Counted from the stretch's first letter, positions 44,961 to 56,863 are shown. The stretch: DNA of 64,000 nucleotides from Mesodorylaimus sp. YZB2_4 (GCA_030248295.1 JASANH010001724.1:372001-436000); one strand, 5' to 3'. The notes: generated by a model not told the origin, from the letters alone. Numbers and translations: made by a program.

Positions 44961-45551
44961 TGGAGAGTTTTTTCCGCTGGAACTTATCGTTAGTTTAGGA
45001 AATGAAGCTGAACAAAATTAAACACCGTCGCTCCACTCGGAGCACCCTTCGCCGAAGAAGTGACCACTAGTGGCCAGGGTCAGTTCTTCGGGTTTTAAAT
45101 TTTTGTGCAGTGAGGAGATAAATAAAGGAAGCTCGCATTTTTACTAAATTTGGTTTTCAGGTTTCGGGCTTTTGGCTCCGTGCTCTACACTCTGGCTTTG
45201 AGGGCCCTTTTTTTACTTTACCAACAATCGCCACTTTTCCTTGTTTTCGATTTCTGTTAGCCGTGTCTTGCCCGCTGGATGCAGACATCGTCTTTACTCG
45301 TTGCGAAAATTTCGCACTTGGCGCGGCTTGAAGCTGAAGAGAGAACACCATTAGATTGAGAGGCGGGGGTGCTTGCCCCTTCGCTATCCTAGCAAAAGGA
45401 CACATGGAAAGTGGTCGATAATATTGGAATTCGCCCGAGCTGACCGAGGCGGAGGCAAGGGTCGCTGGTGGGGACAACTGGTAGGTGCCAGCCCCGCCCT
45501 AACTCGCGCGCCAGAAAACGGAAAAGAGGGCTGACCGAGGGCGATGGCACC

Positions 45552-45604
45552 GGCCAGCCCCGCCCCTAACTCGCGCGCGCGCGTTCGTTAGGGCGGGGCT
45601 GGCC
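45552..45604. repeat. GC-rich 18/17-bp hairpin
   Basis: GGCCAGCCCCGCCCCTAA (45552-45569) pairs with TTAGGGCGGGGCTGGCC (45588-45604) with a one-base bulge around a (CG)n-rich 18-base loop. It is the end of an approximately 75-bp duplicated GC-rich block (45430-45600), sharply above the local base composition. Confidence 0.75.
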
Positions 45605-45621
45605 CTTTTAGCCTCCCCCTG

Positions 45622-45640
45622 GCCTAAGCCTAAGCCTAAG
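45622..45640 (+). repeat. short (TTAGGC)n telomere-type tract
   Basis: GCCTAAGCCTAAGCCTAAG is three units of the complement of TTAGGC, the nematode telomere repeat. At three units this could be chance or an interstitial remnant. Confidence 0.5.
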
Positions 45641-46802
45641 AATATAAATATCGAAACAACACCCCCTTATTCGCTCAAATTCACCGACATTTATTTTCAC
45701 AAATTACTAACCGGGTACAACTTGGCCACAGCGGCCCAAAAATTGAAGAATATGTCTTACCCCCAAAATTTCGGCGCCACAAAAACTCGGCCAAATTATA
45801 ACCCAGCATTTGCCGATGCGTGCCGAACCGCTTCTTGTGGGCCATTTTCAGGTGGGGCCATAAGCCTCCTTTGACCTTATTCGTACATGCACCGGATTCC
45901 TCGTCAACAAAATGGAACGCCTAGAACTACCAAGAATCGCTTACTTGTTGTGATGACCGTCTCGTCTATCTCGACGACCTTTTCAACCCCACCAATCGCT
46001 GGCGAATTTCCGTAAAAATCAACTGTCGCATCACAAAAAAATTGATGCCAATCAACAAGTCTATCTTGTCTTGTGAGCTTGTCAAGTCTAACAACCTAAA
46101 GTGTTGCTTCTAAATGAAGAAAAGAGGAGATTCATGCTCGCAAAGCGTTCATACATGCGCACAAAAAGTTTTTGAAGAAAACACTGAATCAATCAGACTC
46201 TTTTGGGATTAAGTTAAGTGAAACTGAATCTTTCCTCAAAAGCTGTATCAACGCGACTGTGCAAACAGTCTGACCCAATGATGCACTTATATCACATGCA
46301 TAGTTCACAAGAATGGTGCTGGTAAAGAAACTAGTTAGGTAAAAGCGCAGGCATAAAGGTACAAATAAACAACTTTGCTCCGCCTTGCATGACTGGAAAG
46401 CTCAGATTCGATGCATCTTCAAAAAGAATGCGAAAAACCTAGTTCCGCACAAAATTCAATTGCGCTCAATGCGCGCACTTTTTACAGTGAAAAACCCCTG
46501 CAACTTTTGTACACCTTTTCCTCGAAATATTGGCTGTCATCTTGGAAATCTTGGTTTTTTTGAAGAGAAAAGGAAGAGCTCGATAATTTTTTACTTCCAG
46601 TAAAAAATCGGATCTGGATTCTGGACACAAATCGATGAATTTGAGGAAAAAATTGCGTAATCAAACAAACGTCAAAGCGGATAGCGCGCGATGTTCGCTG
46701 AGCGCGCGATGTTCAGTTCGAGCATCAGAAATTATTCTTGAAAGCTAATCATCTCCAGAAAGACAAGTTGGGTTCTCAGGAATGCAACTCAAGACTGGTG
46801 CT

Positions 46803-47012
46803 TATGGGATAAAGGGTTGAATTACCGCGCAGCTGTTATATGCGGCGGCATGTTTAAATTATGAGTCAGCGCGAGTTTAAGAGCGGTTGGTAGACGGTTC
46901 GTTGGGGTCAGTTGTGAGTAGTATGTGGAGCCGTTCAGTAAACGGTTGATGATGTCTGAGTGTGCCTCTATGCGCATAAGACTCTACTCCAACGCAGGTC
47001 GATAACGCGACA
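46803..47012 (+). repeat. 5' LTR of Ty3/gypsy element 1
   Basis: The 210-bp LTR (TATGGGATAAAGGG ... GATAACGCGACA) is preceded by GTGCT (46798-46802), the same five bases that follow the 3' LTR: a 5-bp target duplication. The two LTRs differ at three sites. Confidence 0.95.
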
Positions 47013-47017
47013 TTAAC

Positions 47018-47035
47018 TGGCGACGTCGATTCGAA
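47018..47035 (+). promoter_or_regulatory. primer binding site of gypsy element 1
   Basis: TGGCGACGTCGATTCGAA begins five bases after the LTR; TGG matches the CCA end of a tRNA. Which tRNA primes it cannot be decided here. Confidence 0.65.
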
Positions 47036-47199
47036 CTTGGGCGAGGAGGGCCTGGGAATTTGAAATTCGGGAAACTAGGTGTTTTGGCTGAATTTGGAAA
47101 TTCCAGCTCCTGCGAGTTGGTCGACTGTGTGTGTGGATTCCGTCTGGCTAGAGATTTCATTCCTTTGCAACGGCCTGGGTTTCTGGAGAGTAGGAAAGA

Positions 47200-48681
47200 A
47201 TGGCGTTGGCGGAAGCGGAGATAACAGCGTTGAGGAATGCCATGCAGCGATTTTCGTTCGAGAAATTCGACAAGTCCCAGGACTCTTGGGACGACTACAT
47301 ATTTGCATTCGAGCAGCAATGCAGAGCAAAAGGACTGCTCTCGACACATGCGGGTGCTGAGCATGCGAATTATGCTCAAGCTCATCGGACGCTACTGTTA
47401 GCATCAGTAGGTTCCGAGCCATTGAAGGTGGTCAGAAATCACTTTCGACCTGGCAATGTGAATAAACAGACCTACGACGCTGTGACTGCGGCATTGAGGA
47501 ATTATTATAAGCCTAGATTGAAAGTGTTTTCGGCTAGACTCGATTTTATGAAGCGCAACCGCATGGATGGCGAAAATTTTGATCAATATGCTAATGCTCT
47601 AAGGGAGTTGGCGGATGGAGCCGAGTATGGTGCCAATGTCATTGATTTCCAATTGCGTGATCGGTTCGCAGCAGGCGTTCGCCATGAGAAGGTGGAAATC
47701 GAGATCCGTCAGAAGTGGCCTGATGGGCGCGATGGCGGGCATGAAGTGACCTTTGAGCAAGTGGTTCGTCTAGCGGAAGCTATCGAAAGGGCTGAAAACG
47801 AGTGTTCGAAAGGCCGAGTAGATGATACATCGGTGAAAAAGATGACTGAGCGCACTAAGCGAATGAATCGTCAGTCGGGGAAAAATAGCTATTCATCAGG
47901 TGGCGGAGCGAAAGGCACTTGTGGAAGGTGTGGCGGTTCTAAGCATGATGATGAGTCGAAATGCCGAGCGTTGGAGGCTACTTTCAACAAGTGTGGCAAA
48001 GTCGGGCATTTTGCTAAGGTCTGCCGGGAAACTGCACTGAAGAAAAAGCACCTGAAAGCTAAAGTGAAACGTGTGTACGACGACGAATCCGATGTGGAGA
48101 GTGAATCAGAGGGCGCGGAAGGCTATGATTCAGACCAAGCATCGGCGTACAAGTCCGTTCGGAAAGTGGAAGTATCGTCAACTAAAGCAGTAGTTCGAGT
48201 AAAACTGAACGGCCGAAAGGTCACAATGGATTTTGACACAGGGGCGTTACAGTCTACGATTGGGAGAAAGACGTGGAAGGCTATCGGCAGCCCGTGTTTG
48301 CGTCCAACCAGAGCCCTTCATGTGTATGGAGGTCCTCCATTGGAATTACTGGGGGAGACGATAGTGGACGTCGAAGCTTTCGGACAGTTTCGAGTTATGA
48401 AATTGGTCGTTGCTAACGTGGACGATGTGCCGCTATTCGGATTTGACTGGGCAACTGCGTTTGGGCTTATGGCTAAATTGAAGGGCCTAGGCATCAAACA
48501 AGTGCGTACAGAGCTGACTCAGGTGGGTGAGCCAGCTAGCCCCATGAACAAGGACTTAGCATCGAAGGCTAAAGCATTGATGGCCAAGTACCAAACACTC
48601 TTCTCTGGGGAAGGGGGCCTGATCAGAGAGCATAAAGCCGTTATTCGCCTGAGGGAGGGAGCTACTCCTAAACGATTCTGA
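47200..48681 (+). CDS. gypsy element 1 Gag plus protease frame
   Basis: 493 codons from MALAEAEITALRNAMQ. Residues 1-220 are a capsid-like helical region. At 241-255 lies an intact zinc knuckle, C-x2-C-x4-H-x5-C; the second knuckle (about 263-276) has lost its first Cys (Phe instead). The aspartic protease is at about 338-430, with DTG at 346-348 (DFDTGALQSTIG). The frame ends in a TGA at 48679, after which RT-type sequence continues in the same frame, so Gag-Pro and Pol are now cut by a stop and, near 48857, a frameshift. K02A2.6-like lineage. Confidence 0.9.
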   Translation: MALAEAEITALRNAMQRFSFEKFDKSQDSWDDYIFAFEQQCRAKGLLSTHAGAEHANYAQAHRTLLLASVGSEPLKVVRNHFRPGNVNKQTYDAVTAALRNYYKPRLKVFSARLDFMKRNRMDGENFDQYANALRELADGAEYGANVIDFQLRDRFAAGVRHEKVEIEIRQKWPDGRDGGHEVTFEQVVRLAEAIERAENECSKGRVDDTSVKKMTERTKRMNRQSGKNSYSSGGGAKGTCGRCGGSKHDDESKCRALEATFNKCGKVGHFAKVCRETALKKKHLKAKVKRVYDDESDVESESEGAEGYDSDQASAYKSVRKVEVSSTKAVVRVKLNGRKVTMDFDTGALQSTIGRKTWKAIGSPCLRPTRALHVYGGPPLELLGETIVDVEAFGQFRVMKLVVANVDDVPLFGFDWATAFGLMAKLKGLGIKQVRTELTQVGEPASPMNKDLASKAKALMAKYQTLFSGEGGLIREHKAVIRLREGATPKRF

Positions 48682-49538
48682 GCTCGCCCTGTTCCGTTTG
48701 CGTTGCGTGAGCGAGTGGAAAAAGAAGTGGAGCGGTTGATTCAGGCGGATGTTTTGGAAAAGGTTGATCCATCAGTCACACCTATTGAGTGGTGTTCACC
48801 AACGGTCAACGTGGAAAAGAAAACTGGAGAAGTGCGCATTTGTGGCGACTTTAAGGTGAAAATCCTGATATGATCGTGGATGAGCATCCTATGCCAACTT
48901 TTGAGGACATTACATCGAAATTGAATGGTGGCAAGAAATTTTCAGTGATTGATCTGAAAGACGCCTATCTACAACTGCAAGTGGATGAAGAATCGCAAAA
49001 ATATCTTATTATTGCTACACACCTGGGATTTTACAAATACAAGCGATGCCCATTCGGAATTTCGTCTGCGCCACAACTTTTTCAATACATCATGGATCAG
49101 ATTCTCCATGGACTGCCAGGTACAGCTTGTTACTTGGATGACATTCTTGTTACTGGACCCACGGACGAGGAGCACATTCGGAATTTGGATGCAGTGTTTG
49201 CGCGATTGCAGACATTTGGACTGAGAACGCGGCCTGATAAGTGTAAGTTGATGCAAGATTCGATTACTTATCTGGGTCATCGTATTGACGCGTCTGGTGT
49301 ACATCCAACGGACGATAAGATTGTTGCTATTCGAGATCAACCATCTCCTACCAATGTATCCCAATTACGGTCATTTCTGAGTTTAGTTAATTACTATTCT
49401 CGGTTTATTCCACGTCTCCAAGGGATGTGCGCGCCGTTACACCAACTTTTGCAAAAGGGGGCGCAATGGGAACGGCCAAAGGAATTCGAAGTTCTGTTCC
49501 AGAAAATTAAAAGTTGCGTAACCAGGGATGCTACCTAG
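48682..49538 (+). pseudogene. gypsy element 1 reverse transcriptase region, broken
   Basis: Before the frameshift the sequence matches the fingers of an RT (WCSPTVNVEKKTGEVRICGD). From 48870 on the frame is open: PMPTFEDITSKLNGGKKFSV, DLKDAYLQL, RCPFGISSAPQLFQ, then the catalytic YLDD at about 49130-49145. It stops at a TAG (49536) just before RNase H. The lesions are a TGA, a small deletion near 48857 and the TAG. Confidence 0.9.
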
Positions 49539-49556
49539 GCACATTTCGATGAGAAC

Positions 49557-51032
49557 TTGAAATTGGTGGTAGCATGTGACGCTTGCGAATATGGATTGGG
49601 AGCAGCGTTGTTGCAGCGGTATCCTGATGGCACTGAACGACCAATCGCGTTCAAATCTCGCACCTTAAGGAAATCAGAACGAGCGTATGCTTCGATTGAC
49701 AGGGAAGCATTGGCGTTAGTTTTTGGGGTGACTAAATTTCATCAGTACACCTACGGAAAACGGTTTGTCCTGGTCACTGATCACAAACCTTTACAGCACA
49801 TTTTTGGGCCTAACAAGGAATTACCAAAAACTGCGGCTAATCGATTAGCACGCTGGGCCATTCTGCTCATTGGGTATTCTTATGACATTGAGTATCGATC
49901 TGCCAAGGACAACGCGACGGCGGATGCTTTGAGTAGATTACCGTTACCCGATACTAAAAGATCATTGGAAGAAAGAGAGATTGCTAGTGACATTCGACAT
50001 ATTGGAGAACAGAAACTTGAGGACTTGCCAGTGGATAGCAGAGAGTTGAAAAATAGAACAGGTACGGATTCGATTTTGGCAAAAGTGTTGAATTGTATGT
50101 CAGCTGGGTGGCCTGAAAAAAGACGTGTGCCTCCAGAGCTGATGCCGTTCTATGAAAAACGAAATGAACTATCCGTGAATCATGGAATAATTATGTGGCA
50201 TGGACGAGTCGTCGTTCCTAAAGTATGTCAACCGAGACTTTTGAAAATGCTACATTCAGGACATTTAGGAATAGTGGCTACGCGTGCGTTAGCGCAACAC
50301 TATGTGTGGTGGCCTAAAATCGATGAGGAAATCGAGAGATTCGTGAAATGTTGCAAATCCTGTCAACAGACTAGGAACTGGCCTGCTGAAGTGCCATTGT
50401 ATTCATGGAACGTGCCCGATGGACCATGGGAAAGGGTGCATGTGGATTTTGCAGGACCAATCGATGGGAAAATGCTGTTTATTCTAATTGATGCTTTTTC
50501 GAAATGGACAGAAGTCAAAGTTATGAGAAAAGCAACTTCAGCCAAGGTAATAAACATTTTGACTGAATGGTTTGCTAGATTCGGATCTCCATCACAGCTG
50601 GTGAGCGATAACGGTCCACAGTTTATATCAACGGAGTTCGGCCAATTTTGTAAGCAGTGGGGTATCACTCATATTCGGACCACTGCCTACCACCCGAAAA
50701 CGAATGGATTAGCAGAGCGATTTGTACAGACTTTGAAGCATCGTTTGTCTGCTTATGACAAAGGACCTTTAGACCAGCGAGTACAATCCGTCTTGATGGC
50801 TTACCGTATGACACCACAAAAGACAACTGGTCAAACTCCAGCGGAAATGTTTTTGAAACGTCGTTTGCCTAACTTGCTGGACAGATTGAAACCTGATCCA
50901 AAACGACGTATGCAAATCGAGGTTACGAAACAAAAAGTGGCTCACGATCAGAATGCTACGGAGAGATCGTTTTTGCCAGGAGCGCCTGTTTGGGTTCAAA
51001 ATGAAAAATTACTGGATGTACAGAGGGTATAG
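49557..51032 (+). pseudogene. gypsy element 1 RNase H and integrase frame
   Basis: About 490 codons, in the same frame as the RT piece. RNase H: KLVVACDACEYGLGAALLQR, then DREALALVFGVTKFHQYTYG, TDHKPL and NATADALSRL. Integrase: zinc-binding part ending CKSCQQ, then the catalytic core with VDFAGP, VSDNGPQFIS and HPKTNGLAERFV giving the D, D and E of the triad. It ends at a stop at 51030 from a frameshift before the C-terminal tail. The core looks intact. Confidence 0.9.
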
Positions 51033-51067
51033 TCCAACGCCAAACAGCAACGCATTCTTATGAAGTA

Positions 51068-51364
51068 GTGATCAATGGCGACTTGAAACGGAAACTCGCC
51101 GATCAGCTTCGTGAACGTGTGGTTAAAACAGGAAGTGCGATGGAAACAAAACCAACTATAGAATCAGCTGTCGCACAGGCTGAACCAGAACCTGCATTAC
51201 TGGTAGCGGGATCCTCTGAGGTCCAACCGCCATCTCCACCAAAGGAGGCACCACCATTGCGTAGATCAACGCGCGAGCGCCGTCCTGTAATTCGGTATGG
51301 ATTTGAAGATCAAACATCGATCAAGACACTCCATAAACCGAAGAGGAAGCCAAAGGACGCATAG
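51068..51364 (+). pseudogene. gypsy element 1 integrase C-terminal tail, frame-shifted
   Basis: The frame ends LRRSTRERRPVIRYGFEDQT, the Arg-rich tail typical of gypsy polyproteins. It is in a third frame relative to the integrase core. Confidence 0.75.
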
Positions 51365-51373
51365 CTAATTGGC

Positions 51374-51385
51374 TGGGGGAGATGA
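51374..51385 (+). other. polypurine tract of gypsy element 1
   Basis: TGGGGGAGATGA abuts the 3' LTR, as expected for plus-strand priming. Confidence 0.7.
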
Positions 51386-51595
51386 TATGGGATAAAGGGT
51401 TGAATTACCGCGCAGCTGTTATATGCGGCGGCATGTTTGAATTATGAGTCAGCGCGAGTATAAGAGCGGTTGGTAGACGGTTCGATGGGGTCAGTTGTGA
51501 GTAGTATGTGGAGCCGTTCAGTAAACGGTTGATGATGTCTGAGTGTGCCTCTATGCGCATAAGACTCTACTCCAACGCAGGTCGATAACGCGACA
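51386..51595 (+). repeat. 3' LTR of Ty3/gypsy element 1
   Basis: Identical to the 5' LTR except for three substitutions (at about 51440, 51461 and 51487). It is followed by GTGCT (51596-51600), the target duplication. Confidence 0.95.
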
Positions 51596-51600
51596 GTGCT

Positions 51601-52555
51601 GTTATTTTTTTCCTGGAATTTCGAGCTTTTTAGAGGTGATTTTTGTCAAGAAAGAAGAGCAATTACGCAAAAGTACTGTAGAAATGATGTAATACCCAAA
51701 AAAATGATAATAAAAGTAGCGGACACAGTAATCCGTAAGCTGCGCGTGTCGAAGAAAGACTCGGATTGAAGTAAAATAAAGCGCGAGGACCGCAAAAAAT
51801 CGGAGCATAGTTTCCTTCTGGGCGAAATTTAAAAAAAATTAGCCTGTAAAATTAGCCTTCGCGGGCGAAATTTTCAAAAAATTAGCTTCTCGCAGACACA
51901 ATTTTACACGATTCTTCAAATAAATTTGCGGGAAATAACCTGCTTTAGGTCAAGAAATCACTTTCTTTAACCCCGCCAAAAATTCAAGCCGGGGCTCTCA
52001 AAACAGAACCCCTCCTCCCCTGTCAAAAAGCTAAAAGCTTCTGCGTAGATTCGGACCTTCCAAAATCTGCGCAAAATCTTTCTGATCGTACAGAAGCAAT
52101 GAGTGCCATCTTTGTCAGCATACCTTACTCACCATATACAAGAAAATCCTTCATTGTTATCAACTGGGTCCCCACTCTGGCCACTTCTCTGGTTTGAATG
52201 GGGACCGTTGACTGCAATGCCACCCGCTGTGCTCGCCACTGGGGTTTATCTCCGCCCCGCCGGAGGCGAAAAATTTTAATCTTGCACTGATAAAACACAA
52301 AAATGTATTGAGTGGACATGCAACCAAACGCAAGGCCGGGATTGCACGAGGTTTGTTAAAATACCTACCTTTACCTTAATTTTCAGGGTCGTAGGGGGGG
52401 GGCTCAAGCCCCCCCAAGCACCCCTCCCCCCTGCGTACGCGCCTGTAGTAGGTAATTCTTGCGAGTACTGTGCGAGAGGCCAGTGGTTTCGAATCTCGCC
52501 TGTATCCGTGTCTTTTTATTTATTTATATTTTTCTTCCCTGTGCGCTGCCGAGAC
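51601..52555. other. no supported gene; tRNA-like T-arm near 52490
   Basis: A GTGGTTTCGAATCTCGCC block (52481-52500) is another B box remnant. C- and G-homopolymers lie at 52395-52430. Nothing else is assigned. Confidence 0.4.
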
Positions 52556-52690
52556 AGACCAGCCCACTGTTAAGTAATCCCTGGTCAGTGCGTGTGTGCA
52601 CAATAGTGGCTGGGCTAAGCTATTTGGCGTCTGTGATAACAGACCTTTCTTGGATATAATCACACTGTTTTTCGCCTATGCACTTCCCAG
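52556..52690. repeat. element G, single diverged arm
   Basis: GACAGACCAGCC, TCTGTGATAACAGACC and TTTCTTGGATATAATCACAC match the right arm of element G (29465-29564) at reduced identity. No second arm is nearby. Confidence 0.5.
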
Positions 52691-54190
52691 GAAAATTTAT
52701 TCTATGCAGGTAGAACTTTACTGGCACGTCTGTAGTTGTAGTACCTATTTTATTCACTCGCAGTATGTACTGTATTGTTGAAGAAATTTTTTCCTGAGAC
52801 AGCGGGTTTTAATCAGCGGGTATATATTTATATGCACATTCAAAGAAGCTATTCATAATTGCCTGTTCGCTATTTACTTCACTATTCACTAATTCTCGAG
52901 TCACCGAGAAAGTTTCTTTGTACCAATAGTGCATTCATATCTAAACCATTGTGATTTGACTCGATCGCATGTGATCACCTCGAGCTGCACAAAAGGCACT
53001 GCTAAAATTCAAACAAGCTCACCTTTCTGTGCATGGACGACGATCCCTTGATCTACTGTAAAGGTGACTACTCAGCGAAATGTCATTGACTTCTGTTGCC
53101 CGCCCAGCACCACGTGGCGGTGGTAGTCATTTCTGAGCACCCGTCCTTTTATTTTAGGAAATTACTGCAAACAGGACAGGGAGGTACAGGAGTTACCTCA
53201 CTAAGCTGGCCAGATAATGTTGAGAAATGATTTTGATGTTTGCTGGCCAGCATTCGTTTGCGGTGGGCAATATGCTTTTTTTACATTTTACCTATATTTA
53301 CAGCATAGAAGAACACATCTATACAGCACATATGTTACTGGCACTCTCATTTTTTACAGCGAGGACTTCAGTAGCATGCTTATAGCGGATCTTTGTCACG
53401 AGGTTTTTTTGTGTTTTAGATTTTTATATTATTCAGCTATATTTCAAGCCTCTCTTACGCTTTGTACATACTGCACGCTCAATATACCGTACTTTACAAC
53501 ACGACCTACATTACTAGATGCTGATAGTGACAGCAGGGCGAGGCGGTTTTATCCTCTCCAACATCAAGAAACTTATGGTTTTCAGACCGTTTGGTATTGT
53601 TTCTTCACTGACCCAGCTGTCATTGCACAGCCACCATGAGCTGCCACGTCGTGCATAAGCACGATACAGACCAGAACCCGGGTCAAAGCCGATGTGTTCG
53701 ATTGCGGCGATTATTAAATTTTAGATGATTGTGAACTTTTAGTTCTACTATCTGCACAGAGATGCATTTGGCTAGCATCTTAGTGTCGGTTTCTAAAAAA
53801 GTATCTTCGCGTTTTCGCTAAGAAAGACAGGCGCGCGTGTCATTCAAATCATGTAAATGAGTTTCGTGGAGTCTTCTTTTCTCTTTTTTTTTTTTTAAAC
53901 TAATGAATCAGAAAGACCGCAACTTTCTCTTTTGATTCTATTACATATATGTAGAAGGCATAACAGTAGGTCACCAACAATATCACGTTTGAGAAAAAAA
54001 GCTTTTGTTTCATGGTGTTGTCCGTGTTAGTCGGCACGCCATCGGCTGTTGCCTAAAGGAAACCTGAATTGTTTCATTCGGTGGTACACTAAATTCTTTC
54101 TGATTTTGAAATGACGTTTCGCGCCGATTCAGCTTCTAAGCGAATCTGGCAGAGAGGGACGCAGGATGACAAAAAAAGATTGGGATGAGG
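52691..54190. other. no supported gene
   Basis: The longest frame (53217-53639, 140 codons) has no splice context or family resemblance, and I do not treat it as a gene. A poly-T run lies near 53885. Confidence 0.45.
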
Positions 54191-55574
54191 GCAGAAATGT
54201 CGGAATTACAGAAAAAGGGAAGAAACCTCCAAAAACAGCCTCAGCAGACACAGCATTCCATAAAACCGTCGACAAAATACACCCCTTCTTCTCCGAAGTC
54301 CATCTTCTTTTGCAGAATGCAGCAATCACCCTCGGATACTGTTTTGCTTTCGCAAATTTCCTCGCGGTCGTTATTTAATGCATACAGTGCAAAAAGGAGA
54401 GTAAACTTAAAGAAAAAGCAACTACGAGTCAGGACGCCTTGCCATGGCGTAACAACAAATCGTACAGAGAGTCGAGGCTACACTATGCTCCTTGCTGACC
54501 AGACCTAGGGACTAGATGTCATGTGTGTTTATTCCTTCAGCGTACCGTCGTTTTATGCATCAGGCGCGAAATCAACTTTTCGGTATTATGTATTCGTGTA
54601 GCTTGCGCACTTATTTCGCGAAATGTCAATACGCTGAACTCAACCTGCTCAACTGCCCACGTCTGAACTATAAAGTGTGATCCCTGAGGAAGGCTGAGCC
54701 TCATAAACTAGAGCACCGAATGTCCTGATAAATATATCGATAATAATTTTAATTTTCCAAACTATGTTGACGTCAATGACTTGGCACCATTGCCAGACTT
54801 ATTTTTGTAATTCGAGCGGGGACCCTAGTCTGCTAAACGGGCACTGAACGGAGGTACCTAAAGGTACCGACATATAAGGGGGAAAGGTCAGTGCCTAGTA
54901 TCCTTTGGCAATCAGCCAACATGAGGCCTACTGTGCACATTTCGAGCGGAAAATAATGATTTGAACATGATAGCAGGGTTTCCGAAACATTATTTTGGAG
55001 AGATTTTCGCTGGAACTAAATTTGGGGGGGGGGGGAAGGCCGTTGTGGCCGTAACTCTAAAGAGCTATTCAAAAAAAGACACATTTTTCAGCTTATTTTA
55101 GCGCACAAGCTAAAAATTATTTTCTAACAAGGACAAGACGGCTCTTGAAAAATAAAAATTTCTGCTCAGGCGCAGACAAGATATGCACATAATCTAGAGT
55201 CAATTGCTTGAGTCAATTGCAATCAAGGAGCAGAGTTCATTTTGGGACAATTAATTTTGTTCCATCCAGGTGTTTACGCGCCCCACGATTGCGAAGCTAG
55301 CAGTTTTTTGAGCATTGAATTGGAAACACCAGTTTTCTCTATCCAAGTGTTACTACATATCAGTCTCTGCAAATAGGATCACTTCAAGCTAGTGTTACAA
55401 ATGAACTCAATGTCAAGGTCAGAATTCTGTCAAAACCCCGATTGACCGATCCTTGGTCAGAGTCAGGGTCGGGTCAGAAAATTTTTTTTGAAGGGGCGGT
55501 CAAGGTCATGGCCAAGTGAGAATTTGTCGCACCAGGTCAGAGTATTCTGACAGCGAAAGAAAGTAAATTGAGTG
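54191..55574 (+). repeat. long dispersed repeat R1, copy 2
   Basis: About 95% identical to 33593-34960 over its length with small indels, for example a duplicated AGTCAATTGC near 55200 and a G homopolymer at 55025. Flanks differ from copy 1, so this is a dispersed, not a tandem, repeat. Confidence 0.85.
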
Positions 55575-55697
55575 AAACGTTGGTGACAAAATTTTCAAGC
55601 TCCCGCCTTCCTGTGTGGGGATCTGAGGGCAGTCTCACAATTCTTAATCCCAAGGCATGTCCTAACTTCTTCGACAGCCCTAAGTCATTTCATAATT

Positions 55698-55729
55698 AGC
55701 TTGGTGTCCCACCGGCGGGACACCAAGCT
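55698..55729. repeat. 13-bp perfect hairpin
   Basis: AGCTTGGTGTCCC and GGGACACCAAGCT flank the six-base loop ACCGGC. The stem is perfect and GC-rich. No gene is nearby, so it could be a transposon end or structured transcript. Confidence 0.8.
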
Positions 55730-56179
55730 GGCTTGTGTTCAGGACAACCTCGACCGTATCCTGAGACACTTTCTGGTGTCTTTATTTCCCAATAGCGCTG
55801 CCAGGCGCAGGGCAGATGCCCTTGATCTAGAGCGATTTTCAGGGTGTCTTGAGATTCTGTCGCTGCCTCAGCGTTCTCGACCCGCAAAAATCGTTCTTTT
55901 TTGGCTGAACTAAAATTTTGTCCCCCTCATTTAGCCATTGAGGACAAAAAGGGACGGCAGAATCCCATCATTGTCATTTTACTCCTTACCTAAGCAAATA
56001 TATGCACTTGACAGGGGAGGGAAACAAACATGAAATCAACCGACTCATACGCGTGATAAAGTAACTAGCAAGCATAATCCCATGGCACAGAATACTGCAA
56101 AACAGCTGCAGAAAACATAAAACTCTGTATCTGGACTCAAAGTTATGTGGCTCACAGAGTCTCCTGCTTGGACTTGGAG

Positions 56180-56495
56180 ACTTGGAGTTTTGTGTGGCAA
56201 GGAAGCCGAGAGTTGAGGAAAACGTTCAAAGTTCTTTCCAAACTCAGTTTTGGGGTTCGGTGTTTCGATTTAAGCTTCCGACACTCTGGTTCAGGGTTCT
56301 TTCCTTCAAAAAAACCCCAAAAACTCCAGTAGAATTGAAAAATTTCACTGTACGCTAAGCACTGACGACTTCTGACCAGTTGGCCAGACGCCGCTAGTAT
56401 TTCGCACAGAGCGTTCTTCTTCACCTACGACCATATTACAATTTTTTGCTTTCCAAAGTTCGGCTTAACGGTTGGCGGTGTTTCTTTGTAAGTGC
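56180..56495. mobile_element. foldback MITE family F, right-half copy
   Basis: TTCTTTCCAAACTCAGTTTT, TTCTGACCAGTTGG and CAAAGTTCGGCTTAACGG match the right arm as in the copy at 14236-14520. Confidence 0.7.
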
Positions 56496-56863
56496 AGACA
56501 GCCTGACCATACACACCGATATTCCATGCTTAGTTCCCGAGAATAGCGTTTGTGAGAAAAAATGGTAAAAAAAGCGCACTTTTAAAAAAGTACAACTAAT
56601 GAAGAACTTGCTTCGCCTTGTAGAGCCGGATTGGACCACTACAAACATATCGCATCGAAAATTTCATGAAGGCATTAGCATAACGGAACGTGTGTGGGTG
56701 ATTCTCAGTAGTGCATTTTTCCAGAAACCATATGGCCCACACAAGACCAATCGCATGACTAATTTTAATCGGGCATATACAGTACAGTAGGTACACAAAT
56801 AAATTATTCGTAGTTTCCAAGAAGTGTGCTCGTTCGTAATCTCGAGAACCGCACGGAGTATAT

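Noticed and set aside
45157..45477. 106-codon minus-strand ORF next to the GC-rich block, possible promoter plus first exon
   Set aside because: An inner ATG start (MSASSGQDTANRNRKQGK) is plausible, but no second exon or domain was found; too weak to list.
45765..45790. Minus-strand TGGCGCCGAAATTTTGGGGG resembling a primer binding site
   Set aside because: No LTR end (CA) lies directly before it and there is no repeat pair around it.
53217..53639. 140-codon plus-strand ORF
   Set aside because: Rich in Tyr, Phe and Cys with no start context or homology; I cannot support it.
54129..54508. Overlapping ORFs on both strands of repeat R1 as genes
   Set aside because: They are open in both repeat copies simply because these are about 95% identical; no domain is present.
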